From CAIQJJ01 sp049325275 (GTDB lineage Bacteria; Chloroflexota; Anaerolineae; Anaerolineales; UBA4823): a stretch of DNA of 64,000 bases. The stretch covers positions 62,001-126,000 of the forward strand of contig JBMOLU010000090.1 of NCBI GenBank assembly GCA_049325275.1, read 5' to 3'. Below are positions 33,780 to 41,688 of the stretch, piece by piece. The position numbers and the translations under genes are program-made. The notes under the pieces were generated by a model, which saw only the letters and a list, made by a program, of their open reading frames with translations, did no database searches and was not told the origin of the DNA. Numbering within the stretch: position 1 is the first letter of the stretch; every line of letters begins with the position of its first letter.

Positions 33780-35090
33780 ATGAAGAACAAGATTGCAATT
33801 TTGGGGGCCGGACTGGGGGGGATGAGTGCTGCCTATGACCTGGTCCGGGCAGGGCACGATGTGACGATTTACGAAGCCGCCGATTTCGTCGGGGGTCTGG
33901 CCTCCGGCTTCAAAGAACCCCATTGGGACTGGTCCGTAGAAAAGTTTTACCATCACTGGTTTGCTTCCGACAAACACATGCTGGGGCTGATCGACGAGTT
34001 GGGCTGGCGCGAAAAGGTTATCTTTCCGCGGCCTTATACGGTGATGTATCACCAAGGGAAATTCTATCCCTTCGACGCCATTCCGCAGATGGCACTATAC
34101 CCCGGCCTGGGATGGGGCTTGAACAAAGTCCGTTTCGGCTTCGTCGGACTGTATCTGAAGCTGACCAACAACTGGCAGGCGCTGGAAAAACACACCGTCG
34201 ATAGTTGGATGCGTAAGTGGGCTGGCAACCGGGTCTACGAAACCATGTGGGAACCGATGATGATCGGCAAGTTTGGCGAGCGTTACGCCAAACAGGTTAA
34301 CATGGCCTGGCTGTGGGCGCGCATCAAGTCGCGTACCACGCGCCTGGGCACCTTCATGGGCGGCTTCCAGGCGTTTGCCGACGGCTTTGCCGAAAAACTG
34401 CGCCAACTGGGGGTAAAAATCCACCTTACTTCCCCGGTTGCACGCATTACGCCGGCCGAGGGTGGCGGGCTTACGCTGGAGACCCCCACCGGTCCCGAGA
34501 CATTCGATCGGTGCCTGGTAACCACTTCACCGGGGCTGTTCTCGAAGCTGGCCCCCGATCTGCCGCAAGATTACTTACAGGGTTTGCTCAATTTGAAGAA
34601 TATGGGCGCCGTGGTGATGGTGCTTTCGCTCAATCACCGCCTCTCTGAAGAGGGCTATTATTGGTATAACATTCCCAAGTCGGCAGGCTTCCCTTTCCTG
34701 GCGCTGGTCGAACACACTAACTACCTCTCACCCGATTACTTCGGCGGCGACCACATCGTTTACGTCGGTGACTACCTCGAAAACGGCCACGAATACTTCC
34801 ACCTCAGCCAAGATGAACTGCTGGCCCGTTACCTGCCATCGTTCTCACGCTTCAACCCCAGCTTCAGCCCCGACTGGGTCAAGAAAACCTGGCTGTTCCG
34901 CACCAATTATGCCCAACCGATCCCGTTGGTCGATCACTCCCAAAACATCCCCGCTATCCAGACCCCGATTCACGGGTTATATTTCGCGAGCATGAGCCAG
35001 GTTTATCCCTGGGATCGCGGTACGAACTTTGCCGTTGAAATCGGGCGCCGGGCAGCGCAGTTGATGCTTTCACCAGAAAAAACCGGGTAA
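33780..35090 (+). CDS. FAD-dependent amine-oxidase/protoporphyrinogen-oxidase-like protein
   Basis: A 436-residue flavoprotein. The dinucleotide motif is ILGAGLGGMSAAYDLVRAGHDVTIYE, followed by FVGGLASGF, and the C-terminal FAD-contact region is GLYFASMSQVYPWDRGTNFAVEIGRRAAQ. The overall pattern matches the group of NAD(P)/FAD-dependent oxidoreductases related to UDP-galactopyranose mutase and protoporphyrinogen oxidase. Members near polysaccharide genes are common, but no glycan locus is seen here. GGAGG precedes the ATG. The substrate is unknown. Confidence 0.82.
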   Translation: MKNKIAILGAGLGGMSAAYDLVRAGHDVTIYEAADFVGGLASGFKEPHWDWSVEKFYHHWFASDKHMLGLIDELGWREKVIFPRPYTVMYHQGKFYPFDAIPQMALYPGLGWGLNKVRFGFVGLYLKLTNNWQALEKHTVDSWMRKWAGNRVYETMWEPMMIGKFGERYAKQVNMAWLWARIKSRTTRLGTFMGGFQAFADGFAEKLRQLGVKIHLTSPVARITPAEGGGLTLETPTGPETFDRCLVTTSPGLFSKLAPDLPQDYLQGLLNLKNMGAVVMVLSLNHRLSEEGYYWYNIPKSAGFPFLALVEHTNYLSPDYFGGDHIVYVGDYLENGHEYFHLSQDELLARYLPSFSRFNPSFSPDWVKKTWLFRTNYAQPIPLVDHSQNIPAIQTPIHGLYFASMSQVYPWDRGTNFAVEIGRRAAQLMLSPEKTG

Positions 35091-35132
35091 AATACTCCCC
35101 GGAATCAAACTATATCTTTTTTGGAGGCAGCT

Positions 35133-36338
35133 ATGGCAAATATCAAGAAGACAAAGGGCGTGATCGGTATCCTGACCGGTGGCGGTGATGTTCCGGGGTT
35201 GAATCCGGCCATCCGCGCCGTCACGATCCGCGCCTTGCGTGAGGGATACAAAGTGATCGGTTTGCGCCGCGGTTGGGGTGGTGTGACCGAGATTATCCGT
35301 GACGAGAAGCACGACAACAGCAACAACTTCCAGGTCCTCACTGAAGAGGTCGTCAACCGCGCCGGCCGTACGGGCGGCACCTTCCTGCACACGTCCCGCA
35401 CCAACCCGCCCAAGGTCAAAAAAGACGCCGTGCCAGAGCACCTCAAGGAAACATACAACGCCGATATCAACGATCTTACGCCCGAAGTACTCAAAAACCT
35501 GGAATGGCTCGGCATCGACTACCTGATCCCGATCGGCGGCGACGACACCTTGAGCTATGGCGTACGCCTGTACCGTGAAGGGTTCAAGGTTGTGGCCCTG
35601 CCAAAGACCATGGACAACGACGTACCCGGCACCGATTACTGCATCGGCTTCAGCACCTGTGTCACGCGCACGATCCAGATGACAAACAGCCTGCGCACTT
35701 CGGCGGGTTCTCACGAACGCCTGCTGGTTCTGGAAGTTTTCGGACGCTACGCCGGTTACACAGCCTTGCTGCCCACCATGGCCGGCGCCGCCAACCGCTG
35801 CGTCATTCCCGAGCACAAGTTCAGCGTCGAACGCCTGGCCGAACTGCTGGTTGCCGATCGCAACCGCAACCCAAGCAGGTACTCGGTGGTGCTCGTTTCG
35901 GAAGGCGCCATGTTCGACGAAGCCGATCAAATGGTCTTTCAGGATGCCCGCACCGATGCTTACGGCCACGCCAAGCTGGGCGGCATCGGCGATCTGGTTT
36001 CCAAGAAACTGGAAGAGCTTTCGCCGAAATACAACAACGGCCAATCCGTTCACATCATCAACCAGAAACTGGGCTACATGGTGCGCGGCGGCGATCCCGA
36101 TGCCATCGATTCGATCGTCCCCATGGCGTACGGCAACCTGGCCCTCGACCTGATCCTGAAGGGCGTTCACGGCCGCCTGGTTGTTCTCAAGAACGGCCGC
36201 TACGACAACGTGCCGATCGACGTGGTCACCAGCACCAAGAAGCTGGTCGATGTCAAGAAATTCTACAACACCGACCGCCTGCGCCCGAACTACGAAAGCT
36301 TCGAGATGAAGCCGCTCTTCATCATGACCAGCGAGTAA
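35133..36338 (+). CDS. 6-phosphofructokinase, pyrophosphate-type signature
   Basis: A 401-residue phosphofructokinase. The key positions are GGDDT (135-139) and PKTMDND (157-163). In this family Asp in place of the second Gly of GGDGT, together with Lys in PKT, marks use of pyrophosphate, while ATP enzymes have Gly at both. It should make fructose-1,6-bisphosphate reversibly from PPi. The start ATG at 35133 has GGAGG 6 bp ahead; an in-frame TTG at 35121 overlaps that box. A hairpin at 36392 probably ends its transcript. Confidence 0.9.
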   Translation: MANIKKTKGVIGILTGGGDVPGLNPAIRAVTIRALREGYKVIGLRRGWGGVTEIIRDEKHDNSNNFQVLTEEVVNRAGRTGGTFLHTSRTNPPKVKKDAVPEHLKETYNADINDLTPEVLKNLEWLGIDYLIPIGGDDTLSYGVRLYREGFKVVALPKTMDNDVPGTDYCIGFSTCVTRTIQMTNSLRTSAGSHERLLVLEVFGRYAGYTALLPTMAGAANRCVIPEHKFSVERLAELLVADRNRNPSRYSVVLVSEGAMFDEADQMVFQDARTDAYGHAKLGGIGDLVSKKLEELSPKYNNGQSVHIINQKLGYMVRGGDPDAIDSIVPMAYGNLALDLILKGVHGRLVVLKNGRYDNVPIDVVTSTKKLVDVKKFYNTDRLRPNYESFEMKPLFIMTSE

Positions 36339-36388
36339 CCGAAGACTCGTTTCGAAGGCTTTCCCACGAAACTGGCGTATTTTCGCCC

Positions 36389-36417
36389 TTGCCGACAGGC
36401 CCGGCGTCATTTATAAT
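36389..36417 (+). promoter_or_regulatory. tRNA-Val promoter
   Basis: TTGCCG, a 17-bp spacer, then a perfect TATAAT. Transcription should begin near 36424, about 11 bp before the mature tRNA. The boxes overlap the terminator-like hairpin of the gene upstream. Confidence 0.75.
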
Positions 36418-36434
36418 ACGTGCCTGTCGGTTTT
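36392..36434 (+). terminator. phosphofructokinase terminator overlapping the tRNA promoter
   Basis: CCGACAGGC and GCCTGTCGG form a perfect 9-bp stem, followed by TTTT. The loop of 21 nt contains the TATAAT of the tRNA-Val promoter, and the mature tRNA begins directly after the T-run. Confidence 0.55.
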
Positions 36435-36512
36435 GGACGCGTAGCTCAGTTGGTTAGAGCGCATGTATCACACACATGAGGTTCGAGGGTTCGAGCCCCC
36501 CCGCGTCCACCA
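36435..36512 (+). tRNA. tRNA-Val(CAC)
   Basis: The acceptor GGACGCG pairs with CGCGTCC, the anticodon stem-loop CATGTATCACACACATG gives anticodon CAC, and CCA is encoded at 36510-36512, unlike the other tRNAs here. The T-stem has one A-C mismatch. CAC reads only GUG. The downstream gene's ATG lies 43 bp after it. Confidence 0.95.
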
Positions 36513-36554
36513 AAACAGCCCCGTCCAGTGCGGGGCTGTTTGCTTGGAGCACAC

Positions 36555-37667
36555 ATGCCTTCTCGAAAAACACTTACCTACAAAGAATCGGGCGTCGACT
36601 ACAGCAAGATCGACCCGGCCAAGATCATGGCGCAGCAGTTCGCCCGTGCCACGGCCGGCAACCTGCAAACCGCCGGATTCGGCGAAATCGAAGCTAGCCG
36701 TGGTGAATCAGCTTACGTGATAGATGTGGGTGATTTCTACCTGGCCTCGATTACCGAATGCCTGGGGACAAAATCGCTCGTGGCAGATGCCATGCGCGCC
36801 ATCACCGGCCGCACTTACTACGACAGCATCGCCCAGGACACCATCGCCATGGCCGTCAACGACATCATTACCGTCGGCGCCAGGCCCTTGAGCGTGCATG
36901 CCTACTGGGCCGCCGGCAGCGCCGCCTGGTTCGACGACGAAGCCCGGATGCAGGATCTAATCACCGGCTGGCAGCGCGCCTGCAATGCAAGCGGCGTTTC
37001 ATGGGGCGGTGGCGAGACTCCCAGCCTGGCCGGCGTGGTGCAGCCCGAGGCCATCGATCTGGCTGCTTCGTGCGTCGGTATCATCCAGCCGAAGGAGCGC
37101 CTGACGCTGGGGAACAGGCTCCAGGTCGGCGATGCGATCGTTCTATTCGAAAGCAGCGGCATTCACGCCAATGGAATCAGCCTGGCCCGCAAACTGGCCG
37201 AGCGCCTGGCGGCGGGCTATGCCACGCCCATTACAGACGGCCGCCTTTACGGCGAAGCCCTGCTCGATCCCACCATCCTTTATCCGCAGGTGACGGAGGC
37301 CATCTTCAAGGCGGGCGTGGACGTTCACTACATCGCCAATATTACCGGGCACGGATGGCGCAAGCTGATGCGCCATCCGGGTGAATTCACATACCGGGTG
37401 ACCGGCATCCCGCCTGTACCGCCTGTCTTGCAATTCATCACCGAGCAGGCCGGGCTGGACCCTGCGGAAGCGTACGGCAGCCTCAACATGGGCGCCGGTT
37501 TCGCTCTCTTTGTCCCGCCCGGGGAAGCAGAAACAGTGCGTTCTGTGGCCGAAGCCTGCGGGATAAGTGCTTTTTCGGCCGGTGTGGTCGAAGCCGGGCC
37601 AAAGCAAGTGCTGATCGAACCTTTGGATGTAACCTATGCCGCGCATAGTTTGCATCTGAGAGGGTGA
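36555..37667 (+). CDS. PurM-like (AIR synthase-related) protein
   Basis: A 370-residue protein of the PurM superfamily (AIR synthase, HypE, SelD, ThiL fold). KTLTYKESGVDYSKIDPAK resembles the N-terminus of AIR synthase, and QDTIAMAVNDIITVGARPLSVHAYW and ESSGIHANGISLARKL are the ATP- and substrate-fold motifs. Parts differ from true PurM, for example TGHGWRKLMRHPG, and no pur genes are near. It may be a second, divergent copy with another substrate. ATG at 36555 follows TTGGAG. An upstream in-frame start at 36528 would overlap the tRNA transcript end. Confidence 0.72.
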   Translation: MPSRKTLTYKESGVDYSKIDPAKIMAQQFARATAGNLQTAGFGEIEASRGESAYVIDVGDFYLASITECLGTKSLVADAMRAITGRTYYDSIAQDTIAMAVNDIITVGARPLSVHAYWAAGSAAWFDDEARMQDLITGWQRACNASGVSWGGGETPSLAGVVQPEAIDLAASCVGIIQPKERLTLGNRLQVGDAIVLFESSGIHANGISLARKLAERLAAGYATPITDGRLYGEALLDPTILYPQVTEAIFKAGVDVHYIANITGHGWRKLMRHPGEFTYRVTGIPPVPPVLQFITEQAGLDPAEAYGSLNMGAGFALFVPPGEAETVRSVAEACGISAFSAGVVEAGPKQVLIEPLDVTYAAHSLHLRG

Positions 37668-37675
37668 CAGAAGAA

Positions 37676-37713
37676 AAAGCGGTGGACTGTGCAGAACACC
37701 AGTCCACCGCTTT
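37676..37713. terminator. bidirectional terminator
   Basis: AAAGCGGTGGACTG and CAGTCCACCGCTTT form a perfect 14-bp stem with a 10-nt loop, with an A-run on one side and TTTG on the other. It lies between convergent genes. Confidence 0.9.
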
Positions 37714-37753
37714 GTTGCAGGGATAGCACCCGGGCCGGGAGGTTTCTTCCTTT

Positions 37754-38524
37754 TCACCGCCGCACCTGCGAGCCGGGCCGAGGCGTACGAGCCGTTGCAG
37801 CTACATCATGGTAGGTTGGTTCGGGACGTGAGTAACCAGCGTTGTAATCGTTTTGAATTTGAGGTTTGGGCGCCGGGTTGTAGTGTTGCCGGGTAGGACC
37901 AGACATGGAACGGCCAGCAGGTTGCAGAGGACGCTGCTGCGGCTTGTACCCACCATAGGCTGTCGCCGTTGACGCGCCTGTATGGTTGGTGGCATAAGGG
38001 GAGTGTCGTGTGTTGGGACGGGCATCCTGCCACATAAGATGTTCTCCGGCAACGGAAAATGTGCCAATGATCAAGATGCGGATCACCCATACCATGATCG
38101 CTACGAAGACGGGCACGATTTTCACCAGTGTTTGCTGGGCAACGACGGCACCGCCGGAGGTTTGATGGTTGACAATCGCCACTGACACCCCCCACCAGGT
38201 CAGAATGGCGTTCATGCCTGCCGCCAGGAGCCATGCACCAAACAGGTACCAGACTTCGGCAGGTTCGTCTTTCCCTTTCTCGGGTGTGAACAGGCGGGCA
38301 ATTCCGGCAAAGTCGATGCCGCAGAAGGCAATCGCCAAAATGGTTGCCCAGCGAATGCCCATGAACTTCAAGTCACCGATCAAATCGCTTAAGGAAAACT
38401 CCGTGCTGCTGTAATTGAAGGCTTCGAAAGCGATCAGCGCCATGAAGATTAGCCCACCCACAACCATGTTGCGTGAGATGGGCAATTGGGGAAGTTTAAC
38501 AGCTTGATTCTTATAAGTAGACAT
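37754..38524 (-). CDS. membrane protein with Pro/Tyr-rich cytosolic tail, unknown
   Basis: A 256-residue protein. Four membrane helices occupy about residues 18-160 (for example NMVVGGLIFMALIAFEAF, ATILAIAFCGIDFAG, YLFGAWLLAAGMNAILTWW and VPVFVAIMVWVIRILIIG). The last 85 residues form a Pro, Tyr, Gln and Asn-rich disordered tail ending in Arg-rich sequence. AGGAGG precedes the ATG. I do not recognise the family. It is divergent from the GH1 gene and shares a 274-bp regulatory region with it. Confidence 0.75.
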   Translation of the reverse strand: MSTYKNQAVKLPQLPISRNMVVGGLIFMALIAFEAFNYSSTEFSLSDLIGDLKFMGIRWATILAIAFCGIDFAGIARLFTPEKGKDEPAEVWYLFGAWLLAAGMNAILTWWGVSVAIVNHQTSGGAVVAQQTLVKIVPVFVAIMVWVIRILIIGTFSVAGEHLMWQDARPNTRHSPYATNHTGASTATAYGGYKPQQRPLQPAGRSMSGPTRQHYNPAPKPQIQNDYNAGYSRPEPTYHDVAATARTPRPGSQVRR

Positions 38525-38688
38525 TGGGACCTCCTGAAGATGAGCCAGGCAATTTCAGAACTCTCAACAGGCGCGCAGAAAAAGCCAGGCCGGAAACGAA
38601 GGAAAGTGAAGGGGAGAACGGTTGTCGGACGGATGAGGAACACTAATCTTCAGCAGGTACCTGAACATCGAGCAAGTTATTGCATTCG

Positions 38689-38716
38689 AATGTTCTCACA
38701 TCAAATATAGAACATT
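38689..38716. promoter_or_regulatory. inverted repeat, possible operator
   Basis: AATGTTCT and AGAACATT form a perfect 8-bp inverted repeat with 12 bp between, in the divergent region between the membrane protein and the GH1 gene. It reads TGTTC..GAACA and so is not the usual LexA box orientation. The AT-rich centre suggests a two-fold-symmetric repressor site. Confidence 0.45.
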
Positions 38717-38754
38717 TGGTCTAAAATGTCAAGAGGCTTGCAAAAACTTAAGGT

Positions 38755-38782
38755 TTGCAAAAACCGGCCGGGAAAGTACAAT
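38755..38782 (+). promoter_or_regulatory. GH1 promoter
   Basis: TTGCAA, a 16-bp spacer, then TACAAT. The start site should be near 38789, giving a leader of about 10 nt that just includes a CAGGAG box. TTGCAAAAAC also occurs as a direct repeat 14 bp upstream. Confidence 0.6.
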
Positions 38783-38798
38783 TCATTCAGGAGCGCGC

Positions 38799-40139
38799 AT
38801 GATACAAGCAACGTTTACTTTTCCGCGGGGCTTTTTGTGGGGTACGGCAACGGCCGCACACCAGGTCGAAGGCAATAACCGCAACAATCAATGGTGGGCC
38901 TGGGAACTGGAGATGGGCCGCATCGCCCAGGGGCATAAATCAGGCCTGGCGTGTGACTGGTGGGGAGGCCGCTGGCGCGAGGACTTCGACCGCGCCGCCG
39001 AAGGCCACCAAAACGCGCATCGCCTTTCTATCGAATGGAGCCGCATCCAGCCGGAACCGAACCGCTGGGATGAAGACGCCCTCGACCGCTATCGCGACAT
39101 GCTGCGTGGCCTCACCGAACGCGGGTTGACCCCAATGGTGACGCTCCATCACTTCACCAATCCTTTCTGGATGGCGGAAGTGGGTGGCTGGGAAAATCCC
39201 AAAAGCCCGGCGCTCTTTGCCGCTTTTGTACGCAAAGCCGTGGAAGCGCTCAAGGAATACGCCAGCCTGTGGTGTACGATCAATGAACCCAATGTCTACG
39301 CGACGGCAGCCTACCAACTGGGCACGTTTCCGCCCGGCGAAAAAAGCCTGCATAAGTTCTTGTTGGTGACGGAAAACCTGCTGCGCGGGCACGCCATGGC
39401 TTATCAAATCATCCACGAAATCCAAGCCCAGGCGCGCGTCGGGCTGGCGCTCAACTACCGCTCGTTCCAACCTTACCGGCATTGGTCACCGCTGGACATC
39501 GGCGTCGCCCGCTTCCAGGCTCATCATTTCAACCACCTGGTACCCCAGGTTTTACATCGCGGGCGTGCGCTTACCGCCATGGGCATGTTAAACATTCCGC
39601 AGGCCAAAGGAACGCAAGATTTTCTAGGAATCAATTACTACACCCGCGATCAGGTCACTTTTGCGCCGCTCAAACCGGGGGAGCTGTTTGCCCGCCGTTT
39701 TTATCGACCCGAAGCGGCCTTGAGCGATACCGGCTACCTGGCCAACGAGCCAGAAGGCCTGTTCGAAGCGCTGCGCTGGGCCAACCAGTTCGGCGTACCG
39801 GTGATCGTCGCCGAAAACGGGATCGAAGATGCCACCGATCGCCTGCGCCCGCGCTATCTGGTCGAACACATTCACCAGTTGTGGCAGGCCCTCAACTACA
39901 ACGTTCCCATCAAAGGCTATTTCCATTGGACGTTGGTCGACAACTTCGAATGGGAACGCGGCTGGACGCAGCGCTTCGGCCTGTGGGAACTGGATGTGAA
40001 CACACAGGCACGGCGCAAGCGTCCCTGCGCCGACCTCTACGCCGAGATATGCCGCCAGAACGCCCTCACTTCAGAGATGGTAGAGAAGTACGCGCCTGAA
40101 GCGTTCGATGCGATGTTTCCACAACCTGGCGAGATATAG
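38799..40139 (+). CDS. GH1 beta-glycosidase
   Basis: A 446-residue intracellular beta-glycosidase with no signal peptide. The N-terminus FPRGFLWGTATAAHQVEG, acid/base E163 in CTINEPNVY and nucleophile E339 in IVAENGIED are the GH1 hallmarks, and FHWTLVDNFEWERG is the aglycone-site motif. It would cleave beta-linked disaccharides or short oligosaccharides after uptake, and could act downstream of an extracellular enzyme such as the GH10 xylanase 17 kb away. Exact sugar specificity cannot be read. Promoter boxes are just upstream. Confidence 0.93.
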   Translation: MIQATFTFPRGFLWGTATAAHQVEGNNRNNQWWAWELEMGRIAQGHKSGLACDWWGGRWREDFDRAAEGHQNAHRLSIEWSRIQPEPNRWDEDALDRYRDMLRGLTERGLTPMVTLHHFTNPFWMAEVGGWENPKSPALFAAFVRKAVEALKEYASLWCTINEPNVYATAAYQLGTFPPGEKSLHKFLLVTENLLRGHAMAYQIIHEIQAQARVGLALNYRSFQPYRHWSPLDIGVARFQAHHFNHLVPQVLHRGRALTAMGMLNIPQAKGTQDFLGINYYTRDQVTFAPLKPGELFARRFYRPEAALSDTGYLANEPEGLFEALRWANQFGVPVIVAENGIEDATDRLRPRYLVEHIHQLWQALNYNVPIKGYFHWTLVDNFEWERGWTQRFGLWELDVNTQARRKRPCADLYAEICRQNALTSEMVEKYAPEAFDAMFPQPGEI

Positions 40140-40172
40140 TGGCATCCCGACACGCCTAACACCTGGAGGCAG

Positions 40173-40325
40173 ATGATGGCGATTGCGCCTCCGCTCGCAC
40201 AATGCAAACATGTTCCGGTGCCCCTCTCAAACGAACGGCGGCGTATTACCGTGCGCGAATATCGGCAGATGTATCAAGCAGGGATTTTCCATGAAGACGG
40301 CGGATGTAACCGTGTCAGCAGATGA
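40173..40325 (+). pseudogene. N-terminal remnant of a Uma2-family endonuclease
   Basis: A 50-residue frame with GGAGG ahead of its ATG. The part RRRITVREYRQMYQAGIFHEDG matches the N-terminus of Uma2/DUF820 proteins, which normally run to about 190 residues and carry on with a RVELI-GEI-type segment. Here the frame breaks right after that point and stops. Nothing of the nuclease core remains before the next repeat element. Confidence 0.5.
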
Positions 40326-40367
40326 ACTCTTGGGATGAGGTCTGAGCGTTGGCAGGTTTTTAAAAAC

Positions 40368-40416
40368 GGCTCTCCCGGCTTCGCGTGAAAAGGATTCTTC
40401 ACGCTCAACCCGGAAG
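40368..40416 (-). repeat. intergenic repeat, copy A
   Basis: On the minus strand this reads CTTCCGGGTTGAGCGTGAAG, then a hairpin, then GCGAAGCCGGGAGAGCC and a T-run. It shares blocks of about 20 and 17 bases with copy B at 41508-41564 in the opposite orientation. It could serve as terminator of the queuosine-precursor transporter gene. Confidence 0.6.
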
Positions 40417-40441
40417 ACCCTTAAGAAATCACAGCGCTTTT

Positions 40442-41194
40442 TCAGACCTGGAAAGGGTTGAAATCGGTGCCGATATCGTACACGTCCACACCCTCAGCGC
40501 GTTTCAGCCCATCGACGGCCAGGTAAGTGACGGGCGTCATCACGGCTTCGACGGCGCACTTGAACAGGTAATTGGTCAAAACCAGGACGAGGAACAAACT
40601 CCAGGGAAAAACGCCAAACAGGCAGGCGACGACAAAAAAAGCCACCGTATCGACCACCTGCCCGACCAGCGTGCTGCCAATGGTGCGCGCCCACAGTCGC
40701 CGCCCGCGGGTGGCGATTTTCATCTTCGCCAGGACGAACGAATTGGCAAACTCCCCCCCCCAGTACCCGGCCAGGCTCGCCAGCACGATCCCACCGCTGC
40801 TGATGCCCCCTAAAATAGCGACGTAAGCGCTTTGCCCGGCGTATCCCTGCCACTGCGCTTCACCCGGCAAAACCCTGACGAGAGCAAAGACCAGCGCCGT
40901 CAACATCAAACAGCCGAAACCCAGCCAGATCACGCGCCGCGAACGACGGTAGCCGTAGACTTCGGTGAGAATATCCCCAAAGATATAGCTGACCGGAAAG
41001 AGCAGCGTACCGGCATCGAAAGCGGCTCGCAGATCGGTGCGGCCGAAGAAATCGAAACCCAAATCGATGATCTTGGCCGACGAAGCAATATTGCTGACCA
41101 CCAGCACGGTGACGAAGACGGCCGTGATAACGTCGATGTACCTGAACGGATAATTTTCCTCCCGCCCAGCTTGCTGACTTGTTGCCTGATTCAT
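40442..41194 (-). CDS. queuosine precursor transporter (YhhQ/QPTR family)
   Basis: A 250-residue membrane protein with about six helices. SYIFGDILTEVYGYRRSRRVIWLGF is the DUF165/QPTR signature, and ASLAGYWGGEFANSFVLAKMK and GSTLVGQVVDTVAFF are its other conserved parts. The family imports preQ0, preQ1 or queuine for tRNA queuosine. No queuosine synthesis genes and no recognisable preQ1 riboswitch are adjacent. The leader holds a paired palindrome. Confidence 0.85.
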   Translation of the reverse strand: MNQATSQQAGREENYPFRYIDVITAVFVTVLVVSNIASSAKIIDLGFDFFGRTDLRAAFDAGTLLFPVSYIFGDILTEVYGYRRSRRVIWLGFGCLMLTALVFALVRVLPGEAQWQGYAGQSAYVAILGGISSGGIVLASLAGYWGGEFANSFVLAKMKIATRGRRLWARTIGSTLVGQVVDTVAFFVVACLFGVFPWSLFLVLVLTNYLFKCAVEAVMTPVTYLAVDGLKRAEGVDVYDIGTDFNPFQV

Positions 41195-41264
41195 TTCTTA
41201 AACTCCTGTTTTGTTGAGGCGGGTGTTCAGGCTGCACGTGCAGCCACGACCGCCGCAGTATTTG

Positions 41265-41302
41265 GCGACAGCATGTTGTCGCTGGCGACAATATGCTGTC
41301 GC
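41265..41302 (-). repeat. paired palindromes in the transporter leader
   Basis: Two 18-bp palindromes, GCGACAGCATGTTGTCGC and GCGACAATATGCTGTCGC on the plus strand, separated by TG. Each folds on itself, and each is almost the reverse complement of the other, so two alternative folds are possible. They lie between a TATAGT box and the transporter ATG. Confidence 0.6.
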
Positions 41303-41507
41303 TGGCCCGGGATTCTGCTACCGGATAGCGCGGCAACTATACCACATATTCGTTTTAGTAGCCTTCTTAAGGCCACTGAAACGCTCTCATCCCCCACCCT
41401 TCTCCTAATAGGAAAAGGGACCGATCAATCTCCTTTCGGGAGATGGGCAGTGGTGAGCTGAAGATCACTTCGGCCAGGGAAAACTACTGGTTTTAAGAAA
41501 AGCGGGG

Positions 41508-41564
41508 CTTCCGGGTTTAGCGTGAAGAGTTCCGGCCTCCTTTCCCGGCGAAGCCGGGAGAGCC
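41508..41564 (+). repeat. intergenic repeat, copy B
   Basis: CTTCCGGGTTTAGCGTGAAG, an 18-base spacer region, then GCGAAGCCGGGAGAGCC. It is the inverted partner of copy A, the two flanking the queuosine-precursor transporter gene. A further partial match is at 47617-47650. Confidence 0.6.
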
Positions 41565-41577
41565 ATAATTCATTTGA

Positions 41578-41688
41578 ATTTGGGCTTTCGGTTGGGATGC
41601 CGGCCGCCAGGCGGTAGAACTGCCCGTCAATTCCGGTCAGCCAGGCGTTGCCGCAATCGTCACGCAGCGTGGGCTCCAGCAGGGTCAG
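41578..41688 (-). pseudogene. gene fragment, coding-like
   Basis: A short minus-strand stretch with coding-like codon use reads LTLLEPTLRDDCGNAWLTG and GQFYRLAAG. It has no start and then runs into repeat copy B. It looks like a piece of a larger protein, perhaps a beta-propeller, but it is too short to assign. Confidence 0.3.

Noticed and set aside
35070..36410. 446-residue open frame antisense to the phosphofructokinase gene
   Set aside because: It mirrors the codon structure of a well-conserved gene on the other strand, has no homology and no ribosome-binding site.
41195..41340. preQ1 riboswitch ahead of the queuosine-precursor transporter
   Set aside because: No class I pseudoknot core or A-rich tail could be found; only paired palindromes are present.
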